Source: Bacteroides faecis MAJ27 (GTDB lineage Bacteria; Bacteroidota; Bacteroidia; Bacteroidales; Bacteroidaceae). Taken from it: a stretch of 64,000 bases of DNA. Both the position numbers and the translations under genes were made by a program. A model generated the notes under the pieces. That model did no database searches, was not told the origin of the DNA, and saw nothing but the letters and a program-made list of their open reading frames with translations. The DNA is taken from the NCBI RefSeq assembly GCF_900106755.1, contig NZ_FNNN01000002.1, positions 310,001-374,000 on the forward strand, given 5' to 3'. Shown piece by piece: positions 1-9,793 of this stretch (its first letter is position 1; each line of letters starts with the position of its first letter).

Positions 1-206
1 TACGATTCGACGTTTGTTGTTACTTGTCAGTTCATCGCCCATCGTTTACTTTATAGCGGCAAAAATACAAATTATATCCCTTATTTTTGTAATTTTGCCC
101 CCTCAAAACTTGTATTAGTGATAAGTGCCCGGTCATTGGCGGTTGCTAACCGGCTTTGCCGTTGCGCATCGATTGTTTATCACTGATCGTTAAGCACTAA
201 AAAAAG
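1..206. other. Intergenic region with divergent promoter-like boxes
   Basis: I see no gene here. TAATTTTG at 90-97 fits the Bacteroides -7 consensus on the plus strand and could drive the CCA-adding enzyme gene at 207. CAAAAATA at 60-67 reads TATTTTTG on the minus strand and could serve a leftward gene outside the window. No convincing -33 TTTG is present for either box. Confidence 0.4.
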
Positions 207-1640
207 ATGATAGAGTTGACTCAAGAGGAATTGAAGCAGCATTTTAGCGAACCGATTTTCGGACAGATAGCCGAAACAGCCGATGCACTCGAATTGGAGT
301 GCTATGTAGTAGGCGGTTACGTTCGTGATATTTTTCTGCAACGTCCCTCTAAAGATATAGATGTAGTAGTAGTAGGCAGTGGAATTGCGATGGCGGAAGC
401 ACTTGGAAAGCGATTGGGACGTGGTGCGCATGTCTCTGTTTTCAAGAATTTCGGTACGGCACAAGTGAAATATAAAGGCACGGAAGTGGAATTTGTAGGC
501 GCCCGCAAAGAGTCTTATCAACGGGACTCACGGAAACCTATTGTAGAGGACGGAACGCTGGAAGACGACCAGAACCGCCGTGATTTTACGATTAACGCGA
601 TGGCTGTCTGCCTGAATAAAGCGCGCTTCGGTGAGTTGGTAGACCCGTTTGGCGGCATGGAGGACATGAAGGAAAAGACCATCCGCACACCGCTCGACCC
701 GGATATCACGTTCAGCGATGACCCGCTGCGTATGATGCGCTGCATCCGTTTTGCCACGCAACTGGGATTCTATATCGACGACGACACTTTCGAATCGCTC
801 TGCCGTAATAAAGAACGGATTGAAATAATCTCCCGTGAACGCATTGCGGATGAACTGAACAAGATAATTCTTTCGCCCATCCCTTCAAAAGGTTTTGTAG
901 AACTGGAACGAAGCGGACTGTTGCCGTTGATTTTTCCGGAACTGGCTGCCCTGCAAGGTGTAGAAACACGGAACGGCAGATCGCACAAAGACAACTTTTA
1001 TCACACACTGGAAGTGCTGGACAATATCAGCAAAAAGACGGATAATCTCTGGTTGCGCTGGGCAGCGTTATTGCACGATATAGCCAAGCCTGCAACGAAG
1101 CGCTGGGAGCCTAGAGCGGGATGGACGTTCCATAATCATAATTTTATCGGTGAGAAGATGGTTCCGAATATCTTCCGGAAGATGAAACTGCCGATGAATG
1201 AGAAGATGAAGTATGTGCAGAAAATGGTCAGTTTGCACATGCGCCCCATTGTGATAGCGGATGATGTGGTAACGGATTCCGCCGTTCGTCGTCTGCTCTT
1301 TGAGGCGGGCGATGATATCGACGACCTGATGACTCTTTGCGAAGCGGATATCACTTCCAAAAATATGGAGCGCAAACAGCGTTTTCTGAATAACTTCCAA
1401 CTGGTTCGCCAGAAGTTGAAAGATCTCGAAGAAAAGGATCGGGTCCGTAATTTCCAGCCTCCGGTGAGCGGGGAAGAGATAATGGAAACTTTCGGCTTGC
1501 AGCCTTGCCGGGAAGTCGGCTCTCTGAAGAGTGCGATAAAGGATGCAATTCTGGACGGAGTTATCCCTAACGAGTATGAAGCAGCTCACGCTTTTATGCT
1601 GGAAAGGGCGGCAAAGATGGGATTGAAACCTGTGAAATGA
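207..1640 (+). CDS. cca: CCA-adding enzyme / poly(A) polymerase family tRNA nucleotidyltransferase with HD domain
   Basis: Class II nucleotidyltransferase that adds or repairs the CCA end of tRNAs in the cytoplasm. The N-terminal head domain shows the signature GGYVRD about 37 residues in, followed by the metal-binding DID (KDIDVVVV). A second conserved block with DFTINAM lies near residue 125 and the RNA-binding part with DDPLRMMR near 170. An HD-type domain follows around residues 255-385 with LLHDIAKP, an arrangement seen in many bacterial CCA enzymes with added phosphohydrolase activity. At 477 residues it has the usual length for the Bacteroides proteins. It is alone on its strand and faces the Xaa-Pro aminopeptidase gene convergently. 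The ATG at 207 follows an A-rich stretch typical of Bacteroides starts. Family assignment is secure; HD-domain activity is inferred. Confidence 0.93.
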   Translation: MIELTQEELKQHFSEPIFGQIAETADALELECYVVGGYVRDIFLQRPSKDIDVVVVGSGIAMAEALGKRLGRGAHVSVFKNFGTAQVKYKGTEVEFVGARKESYQRDSRKPIVEDGTLEDDQNRRDFTINAMAVCLNKARFGELVDPFGGMEDMKEKTIRTPLDPDITFSDDPLRMMRCIRFATQLGFYIDDDTFESLCRNKERIEIISRERIADELNKIILSPIPSKGFVELERSGLLPLIFPELAALQGVETRNGRSHKDNFYHTLEVLDNISKKTDNLWLRWAALLHDIAKPATKRWEPRAGWTFHNHNFIGEKMVPNIFRKMKLPMNEKMKYVQKMVSLHMRPIVIADDVVTDSAVRRLLFEAGDDIDDLMTLCEADITSKNMERKQRFLNNFQLVRQKLKDLEEKDRVRNFQPPVSGEEIMETFGLQPCREVGSLKSAIKDAILDGVIPNEYEAAHAFMLERAAKMGLKPVK

Positions 1641-1690
1641 GTTCTTTCTTAGCGTAAAGATCAGCTTCAATATAATTGTAAATTAAGATT

Positions 1691-1762
1691 TAGGCACGGA
1701 TTCCACGGATTTCACGGTTTTAGTTAATAAAAGAACCGTGAAATCTGTGGAATCCGTGCCTA
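1691..1762. repeat. Long near-perfect hairpin between convergent genes
   Basis: Arms 1691-1719 and 1734-1762 are complementary over 29 bp with a single G-T mismatch, around a 14-nt AT-rich loop. Each arm contains two partly repeated pieces (CACGGATT, CACGGATTT). There is no T-tract after either arm, so it is not a classic intrinsic terminator, although it lies between the converging cca and aminopeptidase genes. It resembles a dispersed palindromic element. Confidence 0.85.
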
Positions 1763-1792
1763 TTATAATCTTGAATATCTGTATGTTTGGAT

Positions 1793-1957
1793 ACTGCCTC
1801 AAAATCATGCAGAAACTATCTCAAAATGTTGATAGGCTTATCATTGGTAGTCAGCATCACTTAAGATAAATGAAACAACTTAATAAAGTCAGCAGACTAT
1901 TTTATCATTGACAGTATCATGATATGCCGTTTCTGGCTTTGAGACAACTCCTTAACT
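1793..1957. other. AT-rich intergenic DNA with a weak 22-bp repeat
   Basis: CTCAAAAT occurs at 1798 and again 22 bp later at 1820 inside two partly similar 22-bp units. Beyond that the stretch shows only scattered TATCAT words and no gene or terminator that I can recognise. Confidence 0.3.
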
Positions 1958-3121
1958 TTATGACAGTTCTACGATTTCTTCGTTACAGTTGGTCAGTTTC
2001 TCTATCCCATCGTTGGTCACTACCCAAGAGTTTTCGATACCTACGGGACCTATGCCCGGAAGAACAATCTTTGGTTCGAGGGCAAAGACCATGCCCGGTT
2101 CCAGTTCCTGCTTGATGCGTGGAGCAAGTACAGGCGCTTCATTGATTTCCAGTCCGATGCCGTGACCGATGAACTTGGCCTGTTGTCCCGTTCCCATGAA
2201 TCTATCGGCAAATCCTGCCTGAGCAGCCATTTCGATAGCTGTGTTATAAAGCGTTTCGCAAGGAACACCCGGTCTGGCGATTGAAGCAATCTTTTCTTGA
2301 ATGTCAAGGCACACCTGATGAGCGGTGTAGGCCTCTTCCGACAGTTTGCCGATAGAGAATACACGGCTCATATCGCCCATATATCCGTTAAAGTTACCTC
2401 CCAGATCGACCATAACGCTTTGTCCTTCTTTTAGCGGAGTCTTGTCAGCACCTCCGGGCAGGGCGGGATCGAGTCCCCGGCCACCTAAAGCGAAATCGTA
2501 AGGAGACGGATAGCCGGCATTATCCCCGGTCAGTACACTTCCCATAAAGATTTCCATGCTGCGGCCAAACACACGGAAGATGCCAAGACAGCCTTGAAGA
2601 CGCATCAGGCGCTCAATTTCTATCGAGAACTCAATGTCTGTCATTCCGGGACGATAAACGCTCGGAATCAGCTCATATGCCTTTGCATGCGCCATTCCCG
2701 AACGACGGAACATTTCAATTTCAATAGCTGTCTTTACGCTGCGTGCCTGACGGATCAGCGGTGTCCCGTTCACGACTTCGGCTTCGGGAAACAAACCTGC
2801 CAGCCGGACATATTCCGTGTAAGGAAGTTCGTCACCTTCCAGCATCAGTTTAGTGGGCAAAGGCAAACCTTTTTCTTTCAGAATATCGACAATCTGTTCC
2901 GGTTTGCGGATGGAGAACGAGTGTTCTCCGGTGATATTGTTAGGCCGCTTGAAAAACAGCAGTGCCGGTGAATGAAGAGGGAGATAAAGATAGCCGCTGA
3001 CTACACAGCCATACGTGTAAATTAAATTTGCATTACAAGTAATGAGGGCGGCATCAATGCCTTGTGACACCATCAGACTGCGAATCTTGTCACGGCGGAG
3101 TTTTAATTCGGGTTGTAGCAT
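1958..3121 (-). CDS. Xaa-Pro aminopeptidase, M24 metallopeptidase family
   Basis: Cytoplasmic dimetal peptidase that removes an N-terminal residue preceding proline. The N-terminal creatinase-like domain covers about residues 1-145 and the pita-bread catalytic domain about 150-387. The five metal ligands of M24 enzymes are visible: Asp in MVDLGGNF, Asp in GDMSRVFS, His in FIGHGIGLE, Glu in FALEPK and Glu in VGIENSW. At 387 residues it is the shorter form of the family. The gene stands alone; a -7 box TATCTTTG lies at 3234-3241 on the minus strand, giving a leader of about 105 nt. No signal peptide is present. The M24 assignment is secure; exact substrate preference cannot be read from sequence. 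Confidence 0.9.
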   Translation of the reverse strand: MLQPELKLRRDKIRSLMVSQGIDAALITCNANLIYTYGCVVSGYLYLPLHSPALLFFKRPNNITGEHSFSIRKPEQIVDILKEKGLPLPTKLMLEGDELPYTEYVRLAGLFPEAEVVNGTPLIRQARSVKTAIEIEMFRRSGMAHAKAYELIPSVYRPGMTDIEFSIEIERLMRLQGCLGIFRVFGRSMEIFMGSVLTGDNAGYPSPYDFALGGRGLDPALPGGADKTPLKEGQSVMVDLGGNFNGYMGDMSRVFSIGKLSEEAYTAHQVCLDIQEKIASIARPGVPCETLYNTAIEMAAQAGFADRFMGTGQQAKFIGHGIGLEINEAPVLAPRIKQELEPGMVFALEPKIVLPGIGPVGIENSWVVTNDGIEKLTNCNEEIVELS

Positions 3122-3233
3122 TTTTTATTGTTTACGAATTATTAATTACAAAATCATGAATGATAACTCATTCATTACGAGTTATTTATTTTTAAGAACA
3201 AACTCACGAGTAATTATTTACTGTATGATGCTA

Positions 3234-3241
3234 CAAAGATA
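3234..3241 (-). promoter_or_regulatory. -7 box of the aminopeptidase promoter
   Basis: CAAAGATA on the plus strand reads TATCTTTG on the minus strand, an exact match to the Bacteroides TAnnTTTG. A clear -33 TTTG is missing. Confidence 0.5.
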
Positions 3242-3271
3242 ATTAATTCCATTGAAAATAATGTTAATCTC

Positions 3272-3317
3272 AAAAAAATAGCGCTACCCGCGTCCTGTCA
3301 CAGGAGGCGAGCAGCGC
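3272..3317 (-). terminator. Intrinsic terminator of the first glutamate dehydrogenase gene
   Basis: Read on the minus strand, GCGCTGCTCGCC pairs imperfectly with a GC-rich right arm ending in GTAGCGC (plus-strand arms 3281-3285 and 3313-3317, with an inner TCCTGTCACAGGA palindrome). It is followed by a run of T (plus-strand A run 3272-3278). It lies about 38 nt after the stop codon. Confidence 0.8.
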
Positions 3318-3354
3318 AAACCACAAATACAAATACAACTAAACAAAGTCTCTT

Positions 3355-4692
3355 TTAAATAACGCCTTGTCCCATCATTGCGTGAGCTACTTTCATGAAG
3401 CCGGCAATGTTAGCTCCCTTCACATAATTGATATATCCATCGGATTCTGTGCCGTATTTCACGCATTGTGCATGGATACCGTGCATGATAGCGTGAAGTT
3501 TTTCGTCCACTTCGGCAGCACTCCAACTCAGGTGCATGGCATTCTGAGACATTTCCAGACCGGAAGTAGCAACACCACCGGCGTTGACTGCTTTACCCGG
3601 AGCATACATTACTTTCTTTTCGATAAACAAGTCGATCGCTTCCGGCGTACATCCCATGTTGGAAATTTCTCCAATGCAAAGAACGTTATTTTTTATGAGA
3701 TTTTGTGCATCTTCTCCATTTAATTCGTTCTGAGTAGCGCAAGGAAGTGCTATATCTGCCTTTACTTCCCATGGACGTTTGCCTTCTACGAAGGTCGCAC
3801 CCGGATACTTTTCAGCGTAAGGAGCAACAATGTCATTGCCCGAAGCGCGAAGTTCGAGCATGTAATCTATCTTTTCTCCGCTGATGCCGTCCGGGTCGTA
3901 AATGTATCCGTCCGGTCCGGAGATGGTGATTACTTTGGCACCCAATTCGGTTGCTTTGGTAGCAGCACCCCAAGCTACGTTACCGAAACCGGAGATCGCC
4001 ACTGTCTTGCCTTTAATATCGATATTTTTTGCCTGCAACATTTGGTGAACGAAGTACAAACCGCCGAAACCGGTGGCTTCCGGACGAATCAGCGAACCGC
4101 CGAATTCAAGTCCTTTTCCGGTGAATGTTCCCGTAAACTCACGGGTCAGCTTCTTGTACATACCGAACATATAACCTACTTCGCGACCGCCTACACCGAT
4201 ATCACCGGCAGGTACATCCATATCCGGACCCAAGTGGCGCCACAATTCCAACATAAATGCCTGGCAGAAACGCATGATTTCCGCATTGCTTTTGCCACGG
4301 GGGGAGAAGTCCGAACCGCCTTTACCGCCACCCATAGGAAGCGTAGTCAGTGCATTCTTGAATGTCTGCTCGAAGCCGAGGAATTTCAAAATAGAAAGGT
4401 TGACGGAAGCATGGAAACGGATACCGCCTTTGTACGGACCGATAGCGTTGTTGAATTGTACACGATAACCGAGATTGGTCTGAACTTCCCCTCTGTCGTC
4501 TACCCAAGTGACACGGAAAGTGAAGATACGATCAGGCTCTACCAGTCTTTCGATGATCTTGGCTTTTTCAAATTCGGGATGCTGATTGTATATATCTTCG
4601 ATTGAAAGAAGAACTTCTTTCACTGCCTGAAGATACTCTAATTCACCGGGGTGCTTTGCCTCCAAAGAGGACATGATTTTCTGGATGTTCAT
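3355..4692 (-). CDS. gdhB: Glutamate dehydrogenase, predicted NAD-preferring
   Basis: Hexameric-type glutamate dehydrogenase interconverting glutamate with 2-oxoglutarate plus ammonium. Start chosen at 4692 (MNIQKIM), giving 445 residues like the paralogue at 10039-11373; an upstream in-frame ATG at 4746 overlaps the -7 box. The catalytic lysine lies in GGGKGGSDF (near 124) and the catalytic aspartate in PAGDIGVGG (near 164). The dinucleotide fold has GFGNVAWG (about 235-242) and ISGPDGYIYD (about 257-266). The Phe and Pro at these sites match the Clostridium symbiosum NAD-specific enzyme, where they are known cofactor determinants. The neighbour upstream is the divergent PPDK_N protein. The symbol is inferred from cofactor type; Bacteroides naming of gdhA and gdhB varies. 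Confidence 0.92.
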   Translation of the reverse strand: MNIQKIMSSLEAKHPGELEYLQAVKEVLLSIEDIYNQHPEFEKAKIIERLVEPDRIFTFRVTWVDDRGEVQTNLGYRVQFNNAIGPYKGGIRFHASVNLSILKFLGFEQTFKNALTTLPMGGGKGGSDFSPRGKSNAEIMRFCQAFMLELWRHLGPDMDVPAGDIGVGGREVGYMFGMYKKLTREFTGTFTGKGLEFGGSLIRPEATGFGGLYFVHQMLQAKNIDIKGKTVAISGFGNVAWGAATKATELGAKVITISGPDGYIYDPDGISGEKIDYMLELRASGNDIVAPYAEKYPGATFVEGKRPWEVKADIALPCATQNELNGEDAQNLIKNNVLCIGEISNMGCTPEAIDLFIEKKVMYAPGKAVNAGGVATSGLEMSQNAMHLSWSAAEVDEKLHAIMHGIHAQCVKYGTESDGYINYVKGANIAGFMKVAHAMMGQGVI

Positions 4693-4743
4693 GATATTAT
4701 AGTTTAAAAGGTTATTCTGATAAAATGTAAGCTTGTTGCATTG

Positions 4744-4751
4744 CAAATATA
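4744..4751 (-). promoter_or_regulatory. -7 box of the first glutamate dehydrogenase gene
   Basis: Plus-strand CAAATATA reads TATATTTG on the minus strand, an exact TAnnTTTG. It overlaps the farthest upstream possible ATG (4746), supporting the start at 4692. Confidence 0.5.
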
Positions 4752-4849
4752 GGAAAACTTTTCAAATGTGAATGATTTCTTGTCTATATTTTGATTAAAT
4801 AATGATAAAATGATAGTTTTTCTGTCGAACAACATATCTGTCTTATCCA

Positions 4850-4890
4850 CTTTAAAGTTACTTATTCACGTGAATAAAGTCGCTTTAAAG
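4850..4890. promoter_or_regulatory. Palindromic operator candidate between divergent genes
   Basis: The perfect 16-bp palindrome TTATTCACGTGAATAA (4862-4877) is framed by two copies of CTTTAAAG at 4850-4857 and 4883-4890, which are nearly equidistant from it. It sits in the 361-bp space between the divergent glutamate dehydrogenase and PPDK_N genes, the expected place for a shared regulator site. The binding protein is unknown. Confidence 0.45.
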
Positions 4891-4979
4891 TAAAATGGAG
4901 ACTTACAAATCTACAAAATAATAAGCGATAAACCAATAAACTTTATAAAGAAGATGGTAGAAAATGAGATTTAAAAAAT

Positions 4980-4987
4980 TAACTTTG
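4980..4987 (+). promoter_or_regulatory. -7 box of the PPDK_N gene
   Basis: TAACTTTG matches TAnnTTTG exactly and lies 67 bp before the ATG at 5054. No TTTG at -33 is visible. Confidence 0.5.
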
Positions 4988-5053
4988 CAAAGTAAATATC
5001 AAGTAGATAGTACTGTGAATAATTTCATGATGGAATAAAAAAGGAAAGTAACT

Positions 5054-8026
5054 ATGCTCAGCAAATATAAATTAAACCAGCTTTACTTCAAAGATACGCA
5101 ATTCGCTAATCTGATGACACGGCGAATTTTCAATGTTCTTCTGATTGCTAACCCGTATGATGCTTTCATGCTGGAAGATGACGGACGCATTGACGAAAAG
5201 ATATTCAATGAATATACTTCTTTATCACTTCGTTATCCGCCCCGTTTCTCGCAGGTATCAACGGAGGAGGAGGCATTGGCGCAACTGGAAAATATGTCTT
5301 TCGATCTGGTGATCTGTATGCCGAGTACGGGAGATAATGACAGTTTTGATATCGGGCGGCATATCAAAGAGAAATATGAACATATTCCTATCGTTATCCT
5401 GACCCCTTTCAGTCATGGTATCACAAAGCGGATTATCAACGAAGATCTGAGTGCATTTGAATACGTGTTCTGCTGGCTGGGCAATACGGACCTGCTGGTT
5501 TCTATTATCAAACTGATGGAGGATAAGATGAACCTCGAACACGATGTGCAGGAAGTGGGTGTGCAGATGATTCTTTTAGTGGAAGACGGCATCCGGTTCT
5601 ATTCTTCCATTCTTCCGAACCTTTATAAATTCGTGTTGAAGCAGAGTCAGGAGTTTTCTACCGAAGCCCTGAATGCGCATCAGCGCACGCTTCGTATGCG
5701 GGGACGTCCTAAAATCGTTCTCGCCCGTACGTATCAGGAGGCGATGGAAATCTATGGCAAATATCAGAATAATATATTAGGAGTCATTACCGACGTCCGT
5801 TTCCCGAAAGTGGAACGGGGCGAGAAAGACGGTCTGGCAGGTATCAAGCTTTGCACCGCCATTCGTAAGAACGATCCGTTCGTGCCGTTGATTATCCAGT
5901 CTTCCGAATCGGAGAACTCCTCGTATGCCGCTAAATACGGTGCCAGCTTTATCGACAAGAACTCTAAAAAGATGGACGTTGACCTGCGGCGTATCGTTTC
6001 CGATAACTTCGGTTTCGGTGACTTTGTGTTCCGCAATCCGGAGACAGGAGAGGAGATCGCCCGGGTGCGGAATCTGAAAGAGCTGCAGAATATCCTGTTT
6101 GCCGTGCCTGCCGAGTCCTTCTTGTATCATATCAGCCGGAATCACGTGTCGCGCTGGCTCTATTCGCGTGCTATGTTCCCGGTAGCCGAGTTTCTGAAGC
6201 CGATCACATGGACCAGTCTTCAAGATGTAGATGCACACCGCCGGATTATCTTTGAGGCCATTGTGAAATACCGGAAGATGAAAAATCAAGGAGTGGTTGC
6301 CGTCTTCAAACGTGACCGTTTCGACCGTTACTCCAACTTTGCCCGTATCGGTGATGGTTCGCTGGGAGGAAAAGGGCGTGGTCTTGCTTTCATTGATAAC
6401 ATGGTGAAGCGGTATCCCGAATTTGAGGAGTTTGAAAATGCGAGAGTAGCCATTCCTAAGACGGTGGTACTGTGTACCGACGTTTTTGACGAGTTTATGG
6501 AGACTAACAATCTCTATCAGATTGCTCTTTCGGATGCCGACGATGATACGATCCTAAGATATTTCCTGAAAGCGAAATTGCCTGACCGGCTGGTAGAGGA
6601 CTTCTTCACCTTCTTCGATGTGGTGAAATCACCGATTGCCATTCGTTCTTCTTCTTTGCTGGAAGATTCGCATTATCAACCGTTTGCCGGAATTTACAAT
6701 ACGTATATGATTCCTTATCTGGACGATCGGTATGAAATGCTCCGTATGCTTTCCGATGCGATCAAAGGGGTTTATGCGTCGGTTTATTTCAGAGACAGTA
6801 AAGCCTATATGCAGGCTACGTCGAATGTGATAGACCAGGAAAAGATGGCAGTCATCTTGCAGGAGGTCGTGGGGAATCAATATGGAGACCGTTACTATCC
6901 ATCGATGTCGGGCGTGGCACGTTCGCTCAATTATTATCCGTTAGGAGATGAAAAAGCGGAAGAAGGTACAGTGAATCTGGCTCTTGGACTAGGAAAATAT
7001 ATTGTAGACGGGGGGATGACACTTCGTTTCTCTCCTTATCACCCGAATCAGGTGCTGCAGACCAGTGAAATGGAAATCGCTCTGAAGGAAACGCAGACCC
7101 GTTTCTACGCTTTGGACTTGAAAAATGCAGGGCATGATTTCTCTATCGACGACGGCTTTAATCTGTTGAAACTTCACGTGAAGGAAGCGGAAAATGACGG
7201 CTCGTTACGTTACATCGCTTCTACCTACGACCCGTATGACCAGGTTATTCGTGATGGTTTGTATCCCGGTGGACGCAAGGTGATAACGTTTGCCAATATC
7301 CTGCAACACGATGTCTTCCCGTTGGCACGTATCCTGCAACTGGTTTTGAAGTACGGTGAACAGGAAATGAGGCGTCCGGTAGAGATTGAGTTTGCCGCTA
7401 CTCTGAGCCGCGAACAGGATAAGACGGGAACGTTCTACCTGTTACAGATTCGTCCGATTGTAGACAGCAAAGAAATGCTGGACGAAGATTTGACGCTGAT
7501 ACCGGATGAAGATACGATTCTTCGCTCCAACAATTCATTGGGGCATGGTGTCATGAACGATATTTACGATATTGTCTACGTCAAGACGGACGGATACAGT
7601 GCTTCGAATAACCAGGCTATCGCTTGGGAAATAGAGAAGATGAACCTGCAATTTCTCAATGCAGGAAGGAACTACGTGCTTGTAGGTCCGGGACGCTGGG
7701 GCAGTAGCGACACATGGCTGGGCATTCCGGTGAAGTGGCCGCATATCTCTGCAGCCCGCGTGATAGTGGAAGCCGGTTTGACCAATTATCGGGTAGACCC
7801 GAGTCAGGGAACTCACTTCTTCCAGAATCTTACTTCGTTCGGGGTGGGGTATTTCACAATCAATGCCTTTATGAATGACGGAGTTTACAATCAGGACTTC
7901 CTCAATGCACAGCCTGCCGTAGAAGAAACGAAATTCCTGCGTCACGTCCGTTTTGAAAAGCCGATGGTAGTCAAGATGGATGGTAAGAAGAAGCTCGGCG
8001 TTGTTCTGATGCCGGGGATTGACTGA
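5054..8026 (+). CDS. Receiver-PPDK_N protein (annotated in relatives as PEP synthase; catalysis doubtful)
   Basis: Large cytoplasmic protein of 990 residues. Residues about 25-155 form a degenerate receiver-like fold: the aspartate and lysine positions are lost. Residues about 171-315 form a second receiver with a full set of key residues: E177/D178, D247 (ITDVRF), S283 or S284, and K302. A pyruvate phosphate dikinase N-terminal ATP-grasp domain follows from about 430, with GSLGGKGRG at 435-443 and the end motif YLLQIRPI. A C-terminal block with VGPGRWGSS follows. I find neither the phosphohistidine swivelling domain nor the PEP/pyruvate TIM barrel with its catalytic cysteine, both needed for PEP synthase. 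A phosphorylation-controlled nucleotide-binding or signalling role fits better. It lies between the two glutamate dehydrogenase genes. Domain reading is by eye. Confidence 0.75.
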   Translation: MLSKYKLNQLYFKDTQFANLMTRRIFNVLLIANPYDAFMLEDDGRIDEKIFNEYTSLSLRYPPRFSQVSTEEEALAQLENMSFDLVICMPSTGDNDSFDIGRHIKEKYEHIPIVILTPFSHGITKRIINEDLSAFEYVFCWLGNTDLLVSIIKLMEDKMNLEHDVQEVGVQMILLVEDGIRFYSSILPNLYKFVLKQSQEFSTEALNAHQRTLRMRGRPKIVLARTYQEAMEIYGKYQNNILGVITDVRFPKVERGEKDGLAGIKLCTAIRKNDPFVPLIIQSSESENSSYAAKYGASFIDKNSKKMDVDLRRIVSDNFGFGDFVFRNPETGEEIARVRNLKELQNILFAVPAESFLYHISRNHVSRWLYSRAMFPVAEFLKPITWTSLQDVDAHRRIIFEAIVKYRKMKNQGVVAVFKRDRFDRYSNFARIGDGSLGGKGRGLAFIDNMVKRYPEFEEFENARVAIPKTVVLCTDVFDEFMETNNLYQIALSDADDDTILRYFLKAKLPDRLVEDFFTFFDVVKSPIAIRSSSLLEDSHYQPFAGIYNTYMIPYLDDRYEMLRMLSDAIKGVYASVYFRDSKAYMQATSNVIDQEKMAVILQEVVGNQYGDRYYPSMSGVARSLNYYPLGDEKAEEGTVNLALGLGKYIVDGGMTLRFSPYHPNQVLQTSEMEIALKETQTRFYALDLKNAGHDFSIDDGFNLLKLHVKEAENDGSLRYIASTYDPYDQVIRDGLYPGGRKVITFANILQHDVFPLARILQLVLKYGEQEMRRPVEIEFAATLSREQDKTGTFYLLQIRPIVDSKEMLDEDLTLIPDEDTILRSNNSLGHGVMNDIYDIVYVKTDGYSASNNQAIAWEIEKMNLQFLNAGRNYVLVGPGRWGSSDTWLGIPVKWPHISAARVIVEAGLTNYRVDPSQGTHFFQNLTSFGVGYFTINAFMNDGVYNQDFLNAQPAVEETKFLRHVRFEKPMVVKMDGKKKLGVVLMPGID

Positions 8027-8090
8027 TTCTTTAAAAGAAATAAAAATGGAAATTATTCTGTTGATATTCAACTGGTTACTGTCTTTCCGA

Positions 8091-8132
8091 AAAAAAGAGC
8101 ATGAATCCTCATGGAAACATGCTCTTTCTTTT
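8091..8132. terminator. Bidirectional terminator
   Basis: AAAGAGCATG (8094-8103) pairs perfectly with CATGCTCTTT (8118-8127). An A run precedes the left arm and TTCTTTT follows the right arm, so it can stop both the PPDK_N transcript and the opposing catalase transcript. Confidence 0.85.
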
Positions 8133-8152
8133 ACAAACGATATACTGTTCTT

Positions 8153-9613
8153 TTATTCTTTCAAGGCTTCTTGCAGATTAATGCCTAATGCTTTGGCAAC
8201 TCCGGCACCGTATGCCGGATCTGCCTTGTAGCAGTTGCGTGTGTGGCGTTGTTTGATGAATAGTTCCGAATCACCCATGGCACGGGCTGTGTTTTCAAAC
8301 AACAGTTGCTGTTCGTCTGCCGGCATCAGTCGGAACAGGTCACCCGGCTGGCTATAATAGTCATCATCATATTCGCGTTCATTGTAATTGTAAATCTCGC
8401 CTGTTACTTTGAGAGGCGGTTCTTTCATATGAGGAGAGTCTTTCCATTCTCCGTAGCTGTTGGGTTCGTAGCCTTTGGCTGCGCCGTAGTTGCCGTCTAC
8501 ACGCATCGCTCCGTCGCGGTGGTAAGCGTGGAAAGGACAGCGGGGTTTATTCACCGGGATCTGTTCCGAATTTACTCCGAGGCGGTAACGCTGCGCGTCA
8601 CCGTAAGAGAACAGACGTCCCTGTAACATCTTGTCTGGTGAGAATCCGATGCCATCTACGGTATTGATAGGGTTGAAAGCGGCTTGCTCTACATCTGCGA
8701 AATAGTTTTCCGGATTACGGTTCAGTTCCAGAATACCCACGTCTTGTAGCGGGAAGTCTTTGTGTGGCCATACTTTGGTCAGGTCGAACGGATTGATGCG
8801 GTAATTGTCCGCTTCCTCTTCCGTCATCAGCTGAATCTGGAACAGCCATTTCGGATAGTCTCCCTTTTCGATGCTTTCAAAAAGGTCGCGTTGATGAGAT
8901 TCACGGTCTTTGGCAATGATAGCTTCCGCTTCCTGATCGGTCAGATTTTTGATTCCCTGCATTGTACGCAGGTGGAATTTTACCCAGATACGTTGGTTGT
9001 CCGCATTGATAAAGCTGTATGTATGACTTCCGAATCCGTGCATGTGGCGGTAAGAATAAGGGATACCGCGAGGACTCATGGTGATAGTTACCTGATGTAA
9101 GGCTTCGGGTAGAAGCGTCCAGAAATCCCAGTTGCTGTTGGGACTGCGCATGTTTGTTTTAGGGTCGCGTTTGATGGCATGATTCAAATCGGGGAATTTG
9201 AGGGGGTCACGTAAGAAAAACACGGGGGTATTGTTACCGACTAAATCCCAGTTACCTTCTTCGGTGTAGAATTTCATTGCAAAACCACGGATATCGCGTT
9301 CGGCATCTGCTGCTCCGCGCTCTCCGGCTACGGTAGAAAAACGGACGAAACATTCTGTTTGCTTTCCGACTTCGCTAAAGATAGCTGCACGGGTGTACTT
9401 CGTGATGTCATGCGTAACGGTAAATGTTCCGAAAGCTCCCGAGCCTTTGGCATGCATACGTCTTTCCGGAATTACTTCACGATCAAAATGAGCAAGCTTT
9501 TCGATAAGCCATGGATCTTGTAACATGACAGGTCCGCGTTGACCTGCGGTTTGCGAATTCTGATTGTCGGCAATGGGACGACCATTCGCGGCAGTTAGTT
9601 TTTTTTCTTCCAT
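8153..9613 (-). CDS. katA: Catalase, monofunctional haem type
   Basis: Converts hydrogen peroxide to water and oxygen in the cytoplasm, part of the oxygen tolerance of Bacteroides (the B. fragilis homologue is called katB). At 486 residues it is a small-subunit catalase. The active-site His lies in [13 protein letters not shown] near residue 54. The Asn region is [14 protein letters not shown]. The proximal haem ligand signature RLFSYGDAQ, with the Tyr, is near residue 338. The C-terminal helix region is complete. The gene is single and lies between the PPDK_N gene (convergent) and the second glutamate dehydrogenase. The ATG at 9613 is preceded by an A/T-rich leader. No OxyR site could be picked out by eye. 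Confidence 0.97.
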   Translation of the reverse strand: MEEKKLTAANGRPIADNQNSQTAGQRGPVMLQDPWLIEKLAHFDREVIPERRMHAKGSGAFGTFTVTHDITKYTRAAIFSEVGKQTECFVRFSTVAGERGAADAERDIRGFAMKFYTEEGNWDLVGNNTPVFFLRDPLKFPDLNHAIKRDPKTNMRSPNSNWDFWTLLPEALHQVTITMSPRGIPYSYRHMHGFGSHTYSFINADNQRIWVKFHLRTMQGIKNLTDQEAEAIIAKDRESHQRDLFESIEKGDYPKWLFQIQLMTEEEADNYRINPFDLTKVWPHKDFPLQDVGILELNRNPENYFADVEQAAFNPINTVDGIGFSPDKMLQGRLFSYGDAQRYRLGVNSEQIPVNKPRCPFHAYHRDGAMRVDGNYGAAKGYEPNSYGEWKDSPHMKEPPLKVTGEIYNYNEREYDDDYYSQPGDLFRLMPADEQQLLFENTARAMGDSELFIKQRHTRNCYKADPAYGAGVAKALGINLQEALKE

Positions 9614-9793
9614 AAAATAGATGTTAGTCGGAGGAAAAGTTTAAATAAACCGAAGTCTCTTTATTCTTTTATCCGGGTTTATAATATGTAACAAAGATAG
9701 ATCGATTTTGCTTGCTTGTCAAACTGATATTTTCTATATAAAGATAGAAAATAACTATGAATAATCTTTAAAGTCTCCGATATTTTTTTTCAA

